Positions 24,389-34,959 of a DNA stretch of 64,000 nucleotides are shown piece by piece; position 1 is the first letter of the stretch; each line of letters opens with the position of its first letter. Origin of the DNA: Ophiura sarsii (taxonomy: Eukaryota > Echinodermata > Ophiuroidea > Amphilepidida > Ophiuridae). The DNA is taken from contig CM069447.1 of assembly GCA_035610835.1 (NCBI GenBank), positions 39,220,057 through 39,284,056 of the forward strand, read 5' to 3'. The notes beneath the pieces are model-generated. The model was not told the DNA's origin. It saw only the letters and a program-made list of their open reading frames with translations, and searched no databases. Made by a program: the position numbers and the translations under genes.

Positions 24389-24656
24389 AGTATCGTCCGA
24401 TACTGGAACTACCAGTATCGTTCGATACTGGTACAAAGTCAGTGTTCCATTATCGGACCACACTGGCATATATATAATGTTTAAGTATCGGGAGATACTG
24501 GAACACAATTATGTACTAGTATCGTCCAACACTAGGGCAAATCACTACTAATAACACGAACCAGTATCGCCCGATACTGAAACATAAAAACGTCCCAATA
24601 TCGCTCGATACTGGAACACAATTTAATGGTACAATAGCATTGTACCAGTATCCAGT
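24389..24656. repeat. Array of about eight short palindromes (CCAGTATCG..CGATACTGG)
   Basis: Palindromes of 16-22 bp with a 2-3 nt centre occur at 24389, 24411, 24447, 24483, 24516, 24561 and 24595, with a half unit at 24644. The best ones read ACCAGTATCG-TT-CGATACTGGT and CCAGTATCG-C-CCGATACTG. Starts are 22-49 bp apart and most spacers differ, though GAACACAATT follows two units. A separate hairpin GGTACAAT/ATTGTACC lies at 24628-24646. It may be a degenerate minisatellite whose unit is itself a hairpin. There is no similarity to CRISPR spacing and no cas gene. Confidence 0.75.
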
Positions 24657-24857
24657 TGCATTTTGCTTTAGTTCTGTTTGCTGAAGTTGTGATATATCTG
24701 GGGGGATGGGTAAAAATCAAATAATGTTATGGTCAAATTTGTTTTTGTTACATACACGAATTGAAAGTCGATTAAAACTGTGATTCAACCCAAAGGGGCC
24801 AGTAAATGATGACACTGTCTGCATGTACGATCACAAAAAAGCGCGAAATAAGTTATC

Positions 24858-25112
24858 GTCGCTATTCTTTCAAAACCTTGTATGTTTTTCCAGCCCTTCA
24901 GCATGTACAAAGTAAAACTGCCAACGGTTATGCATAGGAAGAGTTGCTTTATACATGTTCCGGGACAAGAGGACTTACAAGGTTTTGATATATGTGATTT
25001 TGTCACTTAAAATGTTTAGAGCAGACCGCCTAAAGGTCATACATATAGGAAGTATTACTTTATACATGCTGAAGGGCTGGATGGAGATACGAGGTTTTGA
25101 AAGAATAGCGAC
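24858..25112. repeat. Inverted repeat with an extra direct copy of one arm
   Basis: The arm 24858-24921 and its inverse 25048-25112 share TTTCAAAACCT and CCAGCCCTTCAGCATGTA over about 64 bp. A third, diverged copy in the second orientation lies at 24936-24990. This accounts for the matching peptide-like stretch read from both strands here, so I do not treat it as coding. Confidence 0.65.
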
Positions 25113-25762
25113 GTTATGTTGTTTAAGATGGAGTGCGTACCTTTTCAAAATGCTGTCGATATTTTACGCGTTTAGGTGTAACATTGGGGAAGAAAACACG
25201 AGAACCAAACTTTATGGTGAATTTAGGCTTCAGAAGAAGTACTCGTTTAGGGCTGCCGGTCTGGAACACCTTTGGTTACACATGCTTACAGCAATATTAT
25301 TTGGCTACCTCTCTGGGAATTCAACGACTATGTGTACTTTTCATAAAGGTATTGATAAACCGGATTTAAATGCTGGGATTCTTTTTTCATTACGCTACAT
25401 TCAGTGATTTCAGAGCAAAACCACTAATAGATCTTGTTTAAATATTTCCCAGGTTTATCCTAGAGATGGCTCTCTCTCTCCTACTGAATATGCCCATTTC
25501 AAATACTGCCCTCATAGTGTGTTCACCATTCTTCAAATGTGACCATAAAAGGGCCGACTTCGGCAGAGCATGTACTGAGATATGGCGCAATGAACATTTA
25601 AATAAACAACAGGAAACAAAGGAATTCTAAATGGATTTATTGATTTGTACTCCTATTTGACATACAATAAAGCTGATTTTAAGAAGAATTCCCCTGTTCA
25701 ATATCTCAACAAATGTTCTGGCCGACTTTACATCCCATTTGTGGTGGATGGTCACATAGGCT
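25113..25762. other. Unassigned region with an open frame of unknown meaning
   Basis: A plus-strand frame of 150 codons (24955-25407) spans part of the inverted repeat and continues into unique sequence. A second frame, 25133-25369, overlaps it. Neither gives a recognisable domain, and codon use does not stand out, so both are probably chance. Confidence 0.25.
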
Positions 25763-25764
25763 TA

Positions 25765-26973
25765 GGGGAATATGGGGCAACGGGTCCGTGGGGCAAGTGG
25801 TCCGAAATGAAGGATTTTGTAATTGTATGGGCATACTGCTTTCTTTTGAACAGTACGACTTTTGTTGAAACTTGACATATATCCTTACCTTCTACAATCC
25901 AAAACATTTGGAACTTTAGGGTATTTACACATGTGATATTCTCCAGATCTTTGAAGCCACCTCCTTGAGTGACTGATTGAAAATTCACAGATAGTATGGG
26001 CGATATATGAAGATGGGTTTAGATCATGTTTAATGTACTTTATATGATTGACAGATATGCAACAGTAAATATAAACATGCAGTACAGTCGTCTTAAAATG
26101 CTAGGTGCATATTACATTTGATGGGTGCTATATTGTAGTGTGCTTAGGGACTTTCCGAAATATGATTAAAACCATAGGTTGTGGTTGAAATGACCGTAAA
26201 ATGGCGCATGTTGCTATATTGGGACATTGGTAGTTTGGATTTGCGATCAATATTATCATTTAAAGAATGCTTCAACTTAAATCATTATCACGGGTATTCA
26301 TTTGGTAGAGTTATTAGTTTATGAATTTGCAAATAACAAAGTACACCATTTCATATTTTATCTAAAGACACTCGTCTACTTGTAGGACCCGAAAGCCGTA
26401 TAATATTTGCGAATTCAAAGATACTCGCTGTAATGGCTAAAAACAAAAATGCAGTTTTGCCTTTTTTTCTGAAATGTATTGGAGTTATTGATTATTATGA
26501 CAAATGTTGGTATGTTTTAAAACAATTTGGCGTAAAATTTATTACGTCACAGGCGTGTTTGAATAATGTTTCATCTCGACAAAGTGCGAAGTAATTAGTT
26601 GGGGCAAGTGGTCCGAAGAGGTATGGGGCAACTGGTCCGCCTGCCAAAACTTAATCAAAATTGTAAAATTCATTTTGAAAATTAGTTGTTAGTTTCAATA
26701 AAACATGACTGCGGTATTGAAATGTGAATAGATTATGAAATAATTCACATTCTTTTTAGTTCTTAGACATTTTGGGGCGTTTTGGGTCTAATACCACTAT
26801 TTCTGCTATTGAAGGATTAAAATATGACATGAAATTGCTTTAGAATGGTTTAAAACCTCGGTATTATGAATAACATCTTTATTATATTTTGAATGGTGTC
26901 TGTAAAGGTATTTGCAATGACGTAGTATCATGATTTTTTTAATTTTATCCACTGCTTATTGTGTATATTAACC
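25765..26973 (+). mobile_element. Mariner-type element with repeated terminal motif, copy 1, cut by assembly gap
   Basis: Begins after TA (25763-25764) with GGGGAATATGGGGCAA and follows the intact copy at 38567-40428 nearly base for base until the N run. The GGGGCAACTGGACCG-type motif is present at 25774, 25790, 26601 and 26625. The sequence after the gap does not continue the element, so its right end is missing from the assembly or deleted. Confidence 0.8.
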
Positions 26974-27073
26974 NNNNNNNNNNNNNNNNNNNNNNNNNNN
27001 NNNNNNNNNNNNNNNNNNNNNNNNNNNNNNNNNNNNNNNNNNNNNNNNNNNNNNNNNNNNNNNNNNNNNNNNN
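26974..27073. other. Assembly gap of exactly 100 N
   Basis: One hundred consecutive unknown bases, the conventional placeholder for a gap of unknown size. By comparison with the intact element, roughly 650 bp of element sequence would be expected to the right of this point. Confidence 0.98.
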
Positions 27074-27248
27074 GTTCAAATCTAAAAATCATCCGGTAAG
27101 TTCCAATTTTCATCAGTTAAAAAGTTGTAAAAGTTCAATTCAAAGGCAGTGCATCGAACGATCGTCACGCTGCGCCCGGGATGCAAATCGTGCGCCCTCT
27201 CGCGTAACGCGGAGTACAATGCCGCGTGAAACTACCGGCGCATTGTGC

Positions 27249-27335
27249 GCCGTAAATAGTCTTCTTGGGAGCTGTAAATAGTACTTTTGGGAGCCGTAAA
27301 TAGTACTTTTGGGAGCCGTAAATAGTACTTTTGGA
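27249..27335 (+). repeat. Minisatellite, four 22-bp units
   Basis: GCCGTAAATAGTACTTTTGGGA is repeated four times (three near-exact, the first with CTTCTT in place of ACTTTT). It follows a locally GC-richer, CpG-rich stretch at 27150-27250. No function can be read. Confidence 0.8.
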
Positions 27336-29309
27336 AAAATAGCGTGTTTATTTTTTATCATGTGACCCACTTTTAACCAATCAATGAACAAGAATATATG
27401 GATGACGTATATAATAAAGAATTTCGCGCGTAGCGCGCGAACATTTTCGACTTAACACTTATTTTTGCTCTAATTAAGCTCGTTGCATATGGGAACGCGG
27501 GCAAAAAATTGCCATCTGTGTACTTTTGACCATCATTATTCCATGATTCCTCTTGTCAAATGAACCGACAGTGCCAATATCAACCGACACGACAGTCACT
27601 ATTGGGGTGGGGTGGTCGCCACTGCATTATAACATATCGATGAAGGGGGTGTGGCTTAACACGTCAATAAAAAAAGTTGCCCAATAGTGCCATTTTGGCA
27701 CCCGGTGTCTGAATCTAGACTTACTCATCCATGATTTTCAGCAATAATATCACATTTGTACCCTACTTCCCGTCATGTCGATCTTTCACCCGACTAAGAG
27801 TCCATCAGTATCGAACAAGGCACACAGCGAGTCGTGCAGTATGATTGCTGAGATTTGTACCAGTGCCCATTCATGAATGTATTGTATATGCTTGCTCAAC
27901 TGATGATGTTTGCACCCCCCGCAGCACGCATACTTATGTAATAGTACAATAGTTTCTTGTCCCTTCATTCGATTGTCCCTGGGTGACCTAACCATTGACT
28001 GTGCATAATTCTTGGAAGTATTATGGGAAATGAAATGAGCTTTCTATTCCGGAACAATCTATTTTGTCAACTCCTCGATGTTGATATTACCATAACAATG
28101 TCGTGAACACTTAGTATAAAACCCCGTGCTAGCTACTTGTAACATACACTATCCTGATACATTTTGATATTATTATCATGTCATCTATCTGACGGATTCA
28201 ATTTTTATCCCAAGGGGCAACGATGACAACTTGCTAAAAGGAAAAATGAGATAGTACGAGGATAGATGCTGATTCCTCACGCATGGTTGCGCTATACCAG
28301 AAGCGAATTCGAGAAAACAATTGATAGCGTATACAATCTTCATACGACCACTAACTTACCAGAATGCATCAGGAATAGGGTTTAAGTAAAGGTCAAGGGG
28401 GAGGGTTAACATGTTGTGAACAAATTTCAAAATAAATCTGAAAGGTTCCATTTTTTCCCAAAATGTTTCAAACTATTTGATAAAATAAAAAATACAATAA
28501 AATACAATAACAAATCTTGTTAAAACGTATTGGTCGGTCGGGTATATACAACATTGTCTTCTTGGCGTTAGCTAGCTACATTCCAGAACATTCTGTCTTA
28601 CCACTTTCCGGTGTTTATATTATTGTGTGTATCACGTGACGTGACCACTTAGTATCAAGCCGATCTAGCTAGTTGAAATACACACTATCCTCTTACGACG
28701 TACGTAACGATACTATCACGTCATCACTCTGATGGATTCCCTTTAAATCTAATTTTACTCCACCTCCCACCGATGATGATTTTCAGAGTAGTGTTAAAGT
28801 GAAACACGTGATAAGGGGCCCGAAGATTTACTGTCTGAAAAAGTCATACAGATTAAGATTCTTTGCTTTGGCACACTTGCATTATAGCTGTAGGTAATAT
28901 AACGGATTCGCGATCATTATCATTCCTTTTGGCAACATATGAAATAAAATATAGCTTACGACGTCGGACAAGTTTAAACTGTCAAGCCATCGTTTCTTCT
29001 TCAGGTTCATTTATTATATATATTTATATATTATCCCCATTTGCCCATTGCCTGATAATTGAGAATAGGTGACCATGTTTTACGTGAGAAAGATCGGTGG
29101 CTCTGAAAAGATCCATTCGGGTGGATTGCTTCTTGTCCATTGAACAGAGTTCTTAAATTAGATTGCCGCTGGTCTAATATTATAATAATCTCAACATATA
29201 ACATTATTCCAAAATACTGCTTGTTGATCTATAGACTGTCTCTCTACTACAAACTAAAAAGAAGTATATTGTACAGCACTGATCTGTACATGTAAATGTG
29301 ATAAATATA
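27336..29309. other. Unassigned region with one diverged duplication
   Basis: CGCGCGTAGCGCGCG near 27425-27440 is a short GC-rich palindrome. About 100 bp at 28108-28210 recurs at 28645-28740 (CACTTAGTAT, CACTATCCT, GTCATC.CTCTGA.GGATTC), an old duplication. No gene is supported. Confidence 0.35.
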
Positions 29310-29698
29310 AAGGGGTTCAACAAAAGAAAGTATACCACTTTGTTTATGTCATTACGAGAAGAAAGGACCAATTGGGGTCTCTCGGGTGTGTGTATTAGCC
29401 AGGATTGACGGGGCTATCGATCGCACTGTGCAAATGCGTTGGGTCTTATGACATTGTGTGTGTTAACAATTGGTCCTTTAATCTCGTGTTGTGTATTGGA
29501 AATGCGACTTTGAAAATGTGATATTTTTCTTTAAATGGTGCTAATCATGGTTTATCTTTGTTGTTAGGGGGCACATTTTGTATCAAATTATGCCTAAAAG
29601 ATTCATCTAAATGCCTATCTAGCCTGTTGGTCAAAAAAAATTGAATGTTACTCAAAATGACATAAACAAAGTGGTACACTTTCTTTTGTTGAACCCTT
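29310..29698. mobile_element. Palindromic Tc1/mariner-like MITE, copy 2
   Basis: Ends AAGGGGTTCAACAAAAGAAAG and its inverse, flanked by TA (29308-29309, 29699-29700). The arms match those of 5287-5905 (CTTTTGTTGA, AATCATGGTTTATCTTTGTT, AAAAGATTCATC), but the loop (AGGATTGACGGGGC...ATCGATCGCACTG) is in the opposite orientation. It is shorter because of deletions in the left arm. Confidence 0.85.
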
Positions 29699-29720
29699 TA
29701 TAAATATGGTCGTGTTTACC

Positions 29721-29745
29721 CCGTTCTATCTGGCAGATAGAACGG
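29721..29745. repeat. Perfect hairpin, 10-bp arms, 5-nt loop
   Basis: CCGTTCTATC and GATAGAACGG flank TGGCA. The right half with its downstream sequence (GATAGAACGGGTAATATGGC) recurs at about 30272-30296, so this is a boundary of a repeated segment. Confidence 0.6.
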
Positions 29746-29791
29746 GTAATATGGCTCGTATCGCTTTATAGATGTGTTTTGTTTCTAATAA

Positions 29792-32398
29792 TCAATGAAT
29801 TGAGCAAATATTGATACGTTCACTATCTCAATAGCATCTCCCCTACGGGGGTCGTGCTATACTTTGCATATTAACATCATCGCACGTGCATTGACATTCC
29901 ACTTTCTCTTGAAACAACAAAATATACACATTTTGACCTTTAATCCTTTTTGGTGAACATGATCAATGATACCCATATTAACCACATACGATAATTAGAC
30001 TACACACATGATGCCGGATGTGTTTAGCATCAGATATCACATTGTAAAAAAAAAATCTTGTCGGCATCGCCTACGTAGAATATGTTGTAATTCACACCGC
30101 GCCGACCGAAGTTGATGCAATATATTTATTCAATACAGCTAAGCGATTCAAGACCCATTACCAGTAATGCTATCGCTTTATCCGGTGTTTCATTTGCCAT
30201 GTTTAGGATAGTATATCACATGATTTATAGGCTATTGCATTATCGAGCGTTTCTCTTCAGGGGTAGATCTGGCAGATAGAACGGGTAATATGGCTCGTAT
30301 TGCTCCAATCACGCATTCACGTTTTGAGATAAAATTCATTTAAGGTGACAATATAAGTTTATACACTAGAAACCAAAGGCTTAAGGACACATTGCATGCC
30401 ACAAATTGAGAAGCCCTGAACTATGTTATGTTTGCTGATATTTTAATAGCTAAAATGTACTTAAGGGACAATCGGTAGATCAATGTCATTCACGTATAAA
30501 TGGATGTTATGGTGTACATTTTCAAATGGCCGTGCGGTGTCTGCCGATATTTAGAACTTTAGCTCTAGCACCAATGGGAAGAGACTAAACTATTTACTCA
30601 TCATTGTACATTCCTTTTAACTGGGTGCACCTCCGATGTTGTCTTAACACGGCATTTAAAAAAATGTTAACCTACGGTCATCTGTATAATAATGTTACAT
30701 GTCTCATTACATTCTAGTTGCCTGTAAGGTTTGAGCCCAAGTTTGATCCATCCAACACCATTGAGCGCATGCTGGGGGACCTTGAGTGTGGCAGCTGCGG
30801 TGGAACTAGAAACAAGCCTGAGGGGCTGCAGTATTGCCACATGACTTTCCACACGTGGCGATTTTCCGCCTGATTTGGGCTAGTTTTAAAAACTAACATC
30901 TGCTCTTTGGATAATATAATATTTTTCTCGAAATTTGAACATTTGTTTTGATAAAATATGATATAGCACTAGTTTTTATGACAAATTGAAATTAAAAGTT
31001 GGAATTTGTTATCACAAGAACATTTTCAAAAGTAGTATATAGGGCTTTTAGTTACACCAACACTAAAGAGCCTTGAGCTATGCTTAGGATAGCGGTGGAA
31101 ATGGTAGCACGCATGCTGGCAAGACGCAGTTGGTGTAAAATAAATCAGATAAATGGTGTAGGAGGGGATGATTTATTACCCTGGATATGTCATCAAAGAC
31201 GTGGTCAAGAAAGTTGGATTTTATACAGGGCACAGAACCGTAATGTAAGCGATAAAGTTACATGGCAAGGATAAACTTTAATTCTGCACATGGCTTAACA
31301 CTTTCCACGCGGCTACTATTTTTACCATACACAGAATTTATTTTCAGAAACCTTTCACAATTTTCAAAGTTTATCTCAAAGATTACTGACCCAATACTAG
31401 GCATATTTGTACTTATTTCAATGCATTTCTCATAGTGATTCCAAATATGATAATGAAATTCAATAATTTTGACATTTTTGAAACATTTTGTGAAATTTTG
31501 GAAGAATAATGCATTTGGTTGATAATATGAAGCTTCGTTATTTTGTTTTGTTTCTAGAGAATGAGAATATCAATGCAATTGAGCATTTATTGATAAGCTC
31601 ACAAATCACAATAGCATCTCTCCTAAGGGCTCGTGTTATAACTCACATATCAACATCAGCGCGCGTGCATTGACATTTCCACATTCTCTTGAAACAACAA
31701 ATACAAATTTGGACCTATAATCAATAATACACATATTATTAACCAAATACGGTAATGATACTCATACACATGTTGCCAGATGTATTTTACATCAGATACC
31801 ACATTGAACTAATTTAAACTGCACATCCTCAAGCTATGATCATTTGAATTTCGCGCTCGGAGTCTTGTTACAAAAGTGCTGATGGGATAGCCGTACCCGA
31901 TATTGTGACGTCATCGTTACTAAGACCGGGGTGTTAAGAGCTGTTGCAGGCTCAAAAGGGATGTCTTAAGAACTAGCAGAAGAGGGTGAAAAGGGGGTCT
32001 TCAGGGCGGCACATACTATACCCCTTTCCAATGTAAGTCCCCCACCCAAAAAAACCACCTCGTCAGCAGCAGGTCGCTACACGTAACCACAGAATGAATT
32101 CAATGCGTAAATCGAAAATATCAGTACATGAAACAGAGATGTGGAAAACTTGTACTTTAATCAATATGGCGACGTCCATACAGGCGAATGTTTTCATTTT
32201 AAAGCCAATGCTGTCTTTACACGGCCTTTTTAAATGTTAACTTACGGTGGTCTGTATAATAATAATGCTATATATGTATGTCAGAGCGATAAAGTTCCAT
32301 CGCACGGATTACCTTTATTTTTGCACATGGCTTAAGGTATGACCATACGAAACTAGAATAATGCGTTTGGTTGATAATATGAAGCTTCGTTATTTTGT
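29792..32398 (+). repeat. Diverged, interleaved direct duplications
   Basis: Block 29792-30046 recurs at 31571-31807 (CATTGACATT, TCTCTTGAAACAACAAA, CATCAGATA.CACATTG). Block 30653-30710 recurs at 32220-32275. Block 31249-31298 plus 31503-31545 recurs at 32286-32335 plus 32355-32398. The last pair matters because only the first copy contains a TTAA-family MITE between the two parts. Confidence 0.65.
31299..31502. mobile_element. TTAA-family MITE, truncated, with a related unoccupied site nearby
   Basis: Left end CACTTTCCACGCGGC follows TTAA (31295-31298). The internal landmarks are present in inverse order to copies a and b. The right end stops inside the element, next to AGAATAATGC. The related segment at 32286-32398 has the same left flank up to TTAA (32332-32335), then a short unrelated stretch before AGAATAATGC. 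Confidence 0.8.
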
Positions 32399-32584
32399 GT
32401 GATCTATTTTGCTGCCAAAATGCTGTGGACTTTGTCGCTACACAGGTTGACACATTTACTACAAATACCCTTTATAACCAGTATGGTTCTAATGCAATGG
32501 AATGAAATATATATTAAATTAAAAGCAAAAGATGTATTTTTCAATTACAATGAAATTATGCAAACATCTCAATAGACTTATATA

Positions 32585-33050
32585 AACTGCTCACAAAAAG
32601 TATCGAAACACTTAGAAATGGTCCAATATATAACGGCTCGAAAAGGTATGCATTAATCGAAGCAAATAACCATGTGCATAATTTTGTTCTGCGTATTTTG
32701 ACACCTCAATCGTTGAGATACGATGTTGCGGAGCGGAGTTATTGTCATTTCAATGATCGTGGGTCCAGTTTCCAAGGTGACACTCATCCCTATTGAAAAT
32801 CACGAATCTGATCATTCTAAACAGTAATGCAAACCTCTTTCTATAGGGTGATTGTCACTTTTGAAACTGGACCCACGACCATTGAAATGACAATAACTCC
32901 GCTCCGCAACATCGTATCTCATCGATCGAGGTGTCAAAATACGCAGAACAAAATTATGCACTTGGTTATTTGCTTCGATTAATGCATACCCTTTCGAGCC
33001 GTTATATATTGGATCATTTCTAAGTGTTTCGATACTTTTTGTGAGCAGTT
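32585..33050. mobile_element. Palindromic Tc1/mariner-like MITE, 466 bp
   Basis: Arms of about 200 bp begin AACTGCTCACAAAAAGTATC and close as the inverse next to TA. The arms are nearly identical through GCGGAGCGGAGTTATTGTCA and TGGGTCCAGTTT, with a loop of about 50 bp. The transcript from either strand would form a long, almost perfect hairpin. Confidence 0.88.
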
Positions 33051-33386
33051 TAGTAAGTTTGCATCTAAGCTCTTTATTGTGTAAAGCACAACGTTTATAT
33101 CTTTAATTTATCTACTACATAGTAGACGTTTCTAGAACCACACCACCTATATACTCGTATAAGGGCGTTGGATCGACGTCTCCTCATTAATCATCATCCA
33201 ATACACATTCAATTTACAACCATCGCACACATTTACGTTGTCCACCCTTTTGATAACATCTTGAATAAATGTATGACCTGATCACTAAGTGAAAAGTCAG
33301 GAAATCGGACTTAGTGACAAATTATCCACTGAAAAGGGAAGTGCAAAAAGTACTGAAGTAATGGAATATTTGGGATATCAGCACGC

Positions 33387-33728
33387 CAGTGCAGTAGCCA
33401 GGGTCACTTGTCAGAGGGTGCAAAGGCTATTTTTTTCCGGTGAACACCAGTTCGACCCGGTGGCGAAGCCAGGCTTTTTTATGTATCTTTTTATTTGCCG
33501 TCGAATAAGAATGGCAAGCGGGGAATGGGAGGATGGGGTAGGGGGTGGGTGGGTTGTGGGGTGGGGGTGGGGGGGGGGGGGGGTAGAGGCGTTGCGTCCC
33601 CATACCGGCCCATGAAGAAAAACTGCACTTTTTCAACAAATGTGCATTTCTCCTTTCTGTCCTTTTCCCTTGGTTTTCCTTTTTTCTCCACTTCTCACTT
33701 TCTTTCCCTCCTTTGCCTTCCCAACCCC

Positions 33729-33760
<32 letters not shown>

Positions 33761-33784
33761 TTGCACCCCCTGGTTACGCTACTG
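33387..33784. mobile_element. hAT-like element with poly-G and poly-C tracts
   Basis: Left end CAGTGCAGTAGCCAGGG and right end CCCTGGTTACGCTACTG are imperfect inverses. AGCACGC lies on both outer sides, giving an imperfect 8-bp duplication. Inside, a G-run at about 33561-33583 and a C-run of about 30 at 33730-33760 form mononucleotide tracts. The peptide-like G- and P-rich frames are products of these tracts. Confidence 0.55.
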
Positions 33785-33966
33785 CGAGCACGCGCAATTT
33801 ATCAAATGAGTTAGAGCGTTAATTTTACTTGGGTGGTTCTTGATAAATATATTCAATTATAAACCAGAGCGTTAAAGGTTCAAAGTACAAATAATTATTC
33901 ACAGGTTTCTGAAGTGGCAGTCAGTCTTCTGATCGGGTTTCATATATTATTGTGTATGGCAACATA

Positions 33967-34041
33967 CGAGGGTTATACTACTAGTAAATGCCACACGACC
34001 AAGTTATGGTAGAGGAGGTAGAACTCGTTGAATGACCCTCG
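33967..34041. mobile_element. Internally deleted mariner-type remnant, 75 bp
   Basis: CGAGGGTTATACT after TA and TTGAATGACCCTCG before TA (33965-33966, 34042-34043) are opposite mariner-type ends brought almost together. The right part shares GAGTTCTACCTCC with the end at 19936-19960 when inverted. Confidence 0.5.
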
Positions 34042-34508
34042 TAGTTATTGAGCTACTTTTCCAATAGGAAATGTAGAAACATTGAGTCAACCGTTTTTGG
34101 TTGGTGATGCTGGCACCGCCCAATAATGCACATATCTTCTCACAGTTCTGACATTCTAATAATATTCCTGTTTCAGATATTAAAAAATAAGGTGGCACTT
34201 CAAGCCAGATCCTTTTGGATTAAATTTATCTCAAGGTAGAGATTTCTCATGTGAAAGATTGATATCTTGGCTACATACGACCATGATATCAGTACTCTAG
34301 GCCTTACTGTAACGGCAAGAGTAAATGATATAGACAAGTATCTCAAAAGGGCGAATTTGCCCGACGCCGATGTAGGTTGGCCCATAGGCCGGGGCAAGTT
34401 CGACCTAGGCTCAGAATTAGGCTACACAGAGTAACATAATATCCAATACATATAGATTCGGTATTCTTCGTTATTTTATTCCAAAATAGAATTTAGGGGT
34501 CCTAAATA

Positions 34509-34957
34509 TAGGGGTGGGGCACTTTTGCAGAACATACTCGTTCAGAAGAAATACCACATTTTGAAATATTCTCCTCTAATATTAGTGTTTCTCCATTCCT
34601 GATAACTATTTTTATAATTAAAATTATCCTGTAATAGGAAAATAACAATTTTGAAATTATGCAAAATCATAACTATAATAAATCCCTATTGGCGAACCTG
34701 CCCCATCATCATAGGGCGTATGTGCCCCATATAGCGCAATAAGTGCATTGACCTATACCACGGATGTCCCACATACATTGCTGGGTTGTTAACTGCATCA
34801 AATCCATAATCAATATTTACCTTAAAACCTTTCTGCGAATATCTTTGAAAAAAATCAATATGAAAAATGAAAGAAAATTCAACCAGTGGCCGCAAAGATG
34901 AGAATCACATGGTGGGCGAACCTGCCCATATAGGGCGTACACTCCCCGCTCTCCCTA
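34509..34957. mobile_element. Possible mariner-type MITE with repeated GCCCC blocks
   Basis: TAGGGGTGGGGC on the left and the inverse of TAGGGAGAGCGGGG on the right, each next to TA. GGCGAACCTGCCC occurs at about 34692 and 34916, each followed by a TAGGGCGTA block. The arrangement of repeated subterminal blocks recalls the element at 38567-40428, but the sequence differs. Confidence 0.4.
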
Positions 34958-34959
34958 TA

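Noticed and set aside
24389..24656. CRISPR-like array
   Set aside because: The repeated part is a degenerate 16-22-bp palindrome, spacing is irregular, the sequence is animal in character and no cas gene is present.
24955..25407. 150-codon open frame as a gene
   Set aside because: The first third lies in an inverted repeat, no domain is recognised and another frame overlaps it fully.
33289..33822. Glycine-rich and proline-rich frames
   Set aside because: Products of the poly-G and poly-C tracts of the hAT-like element.
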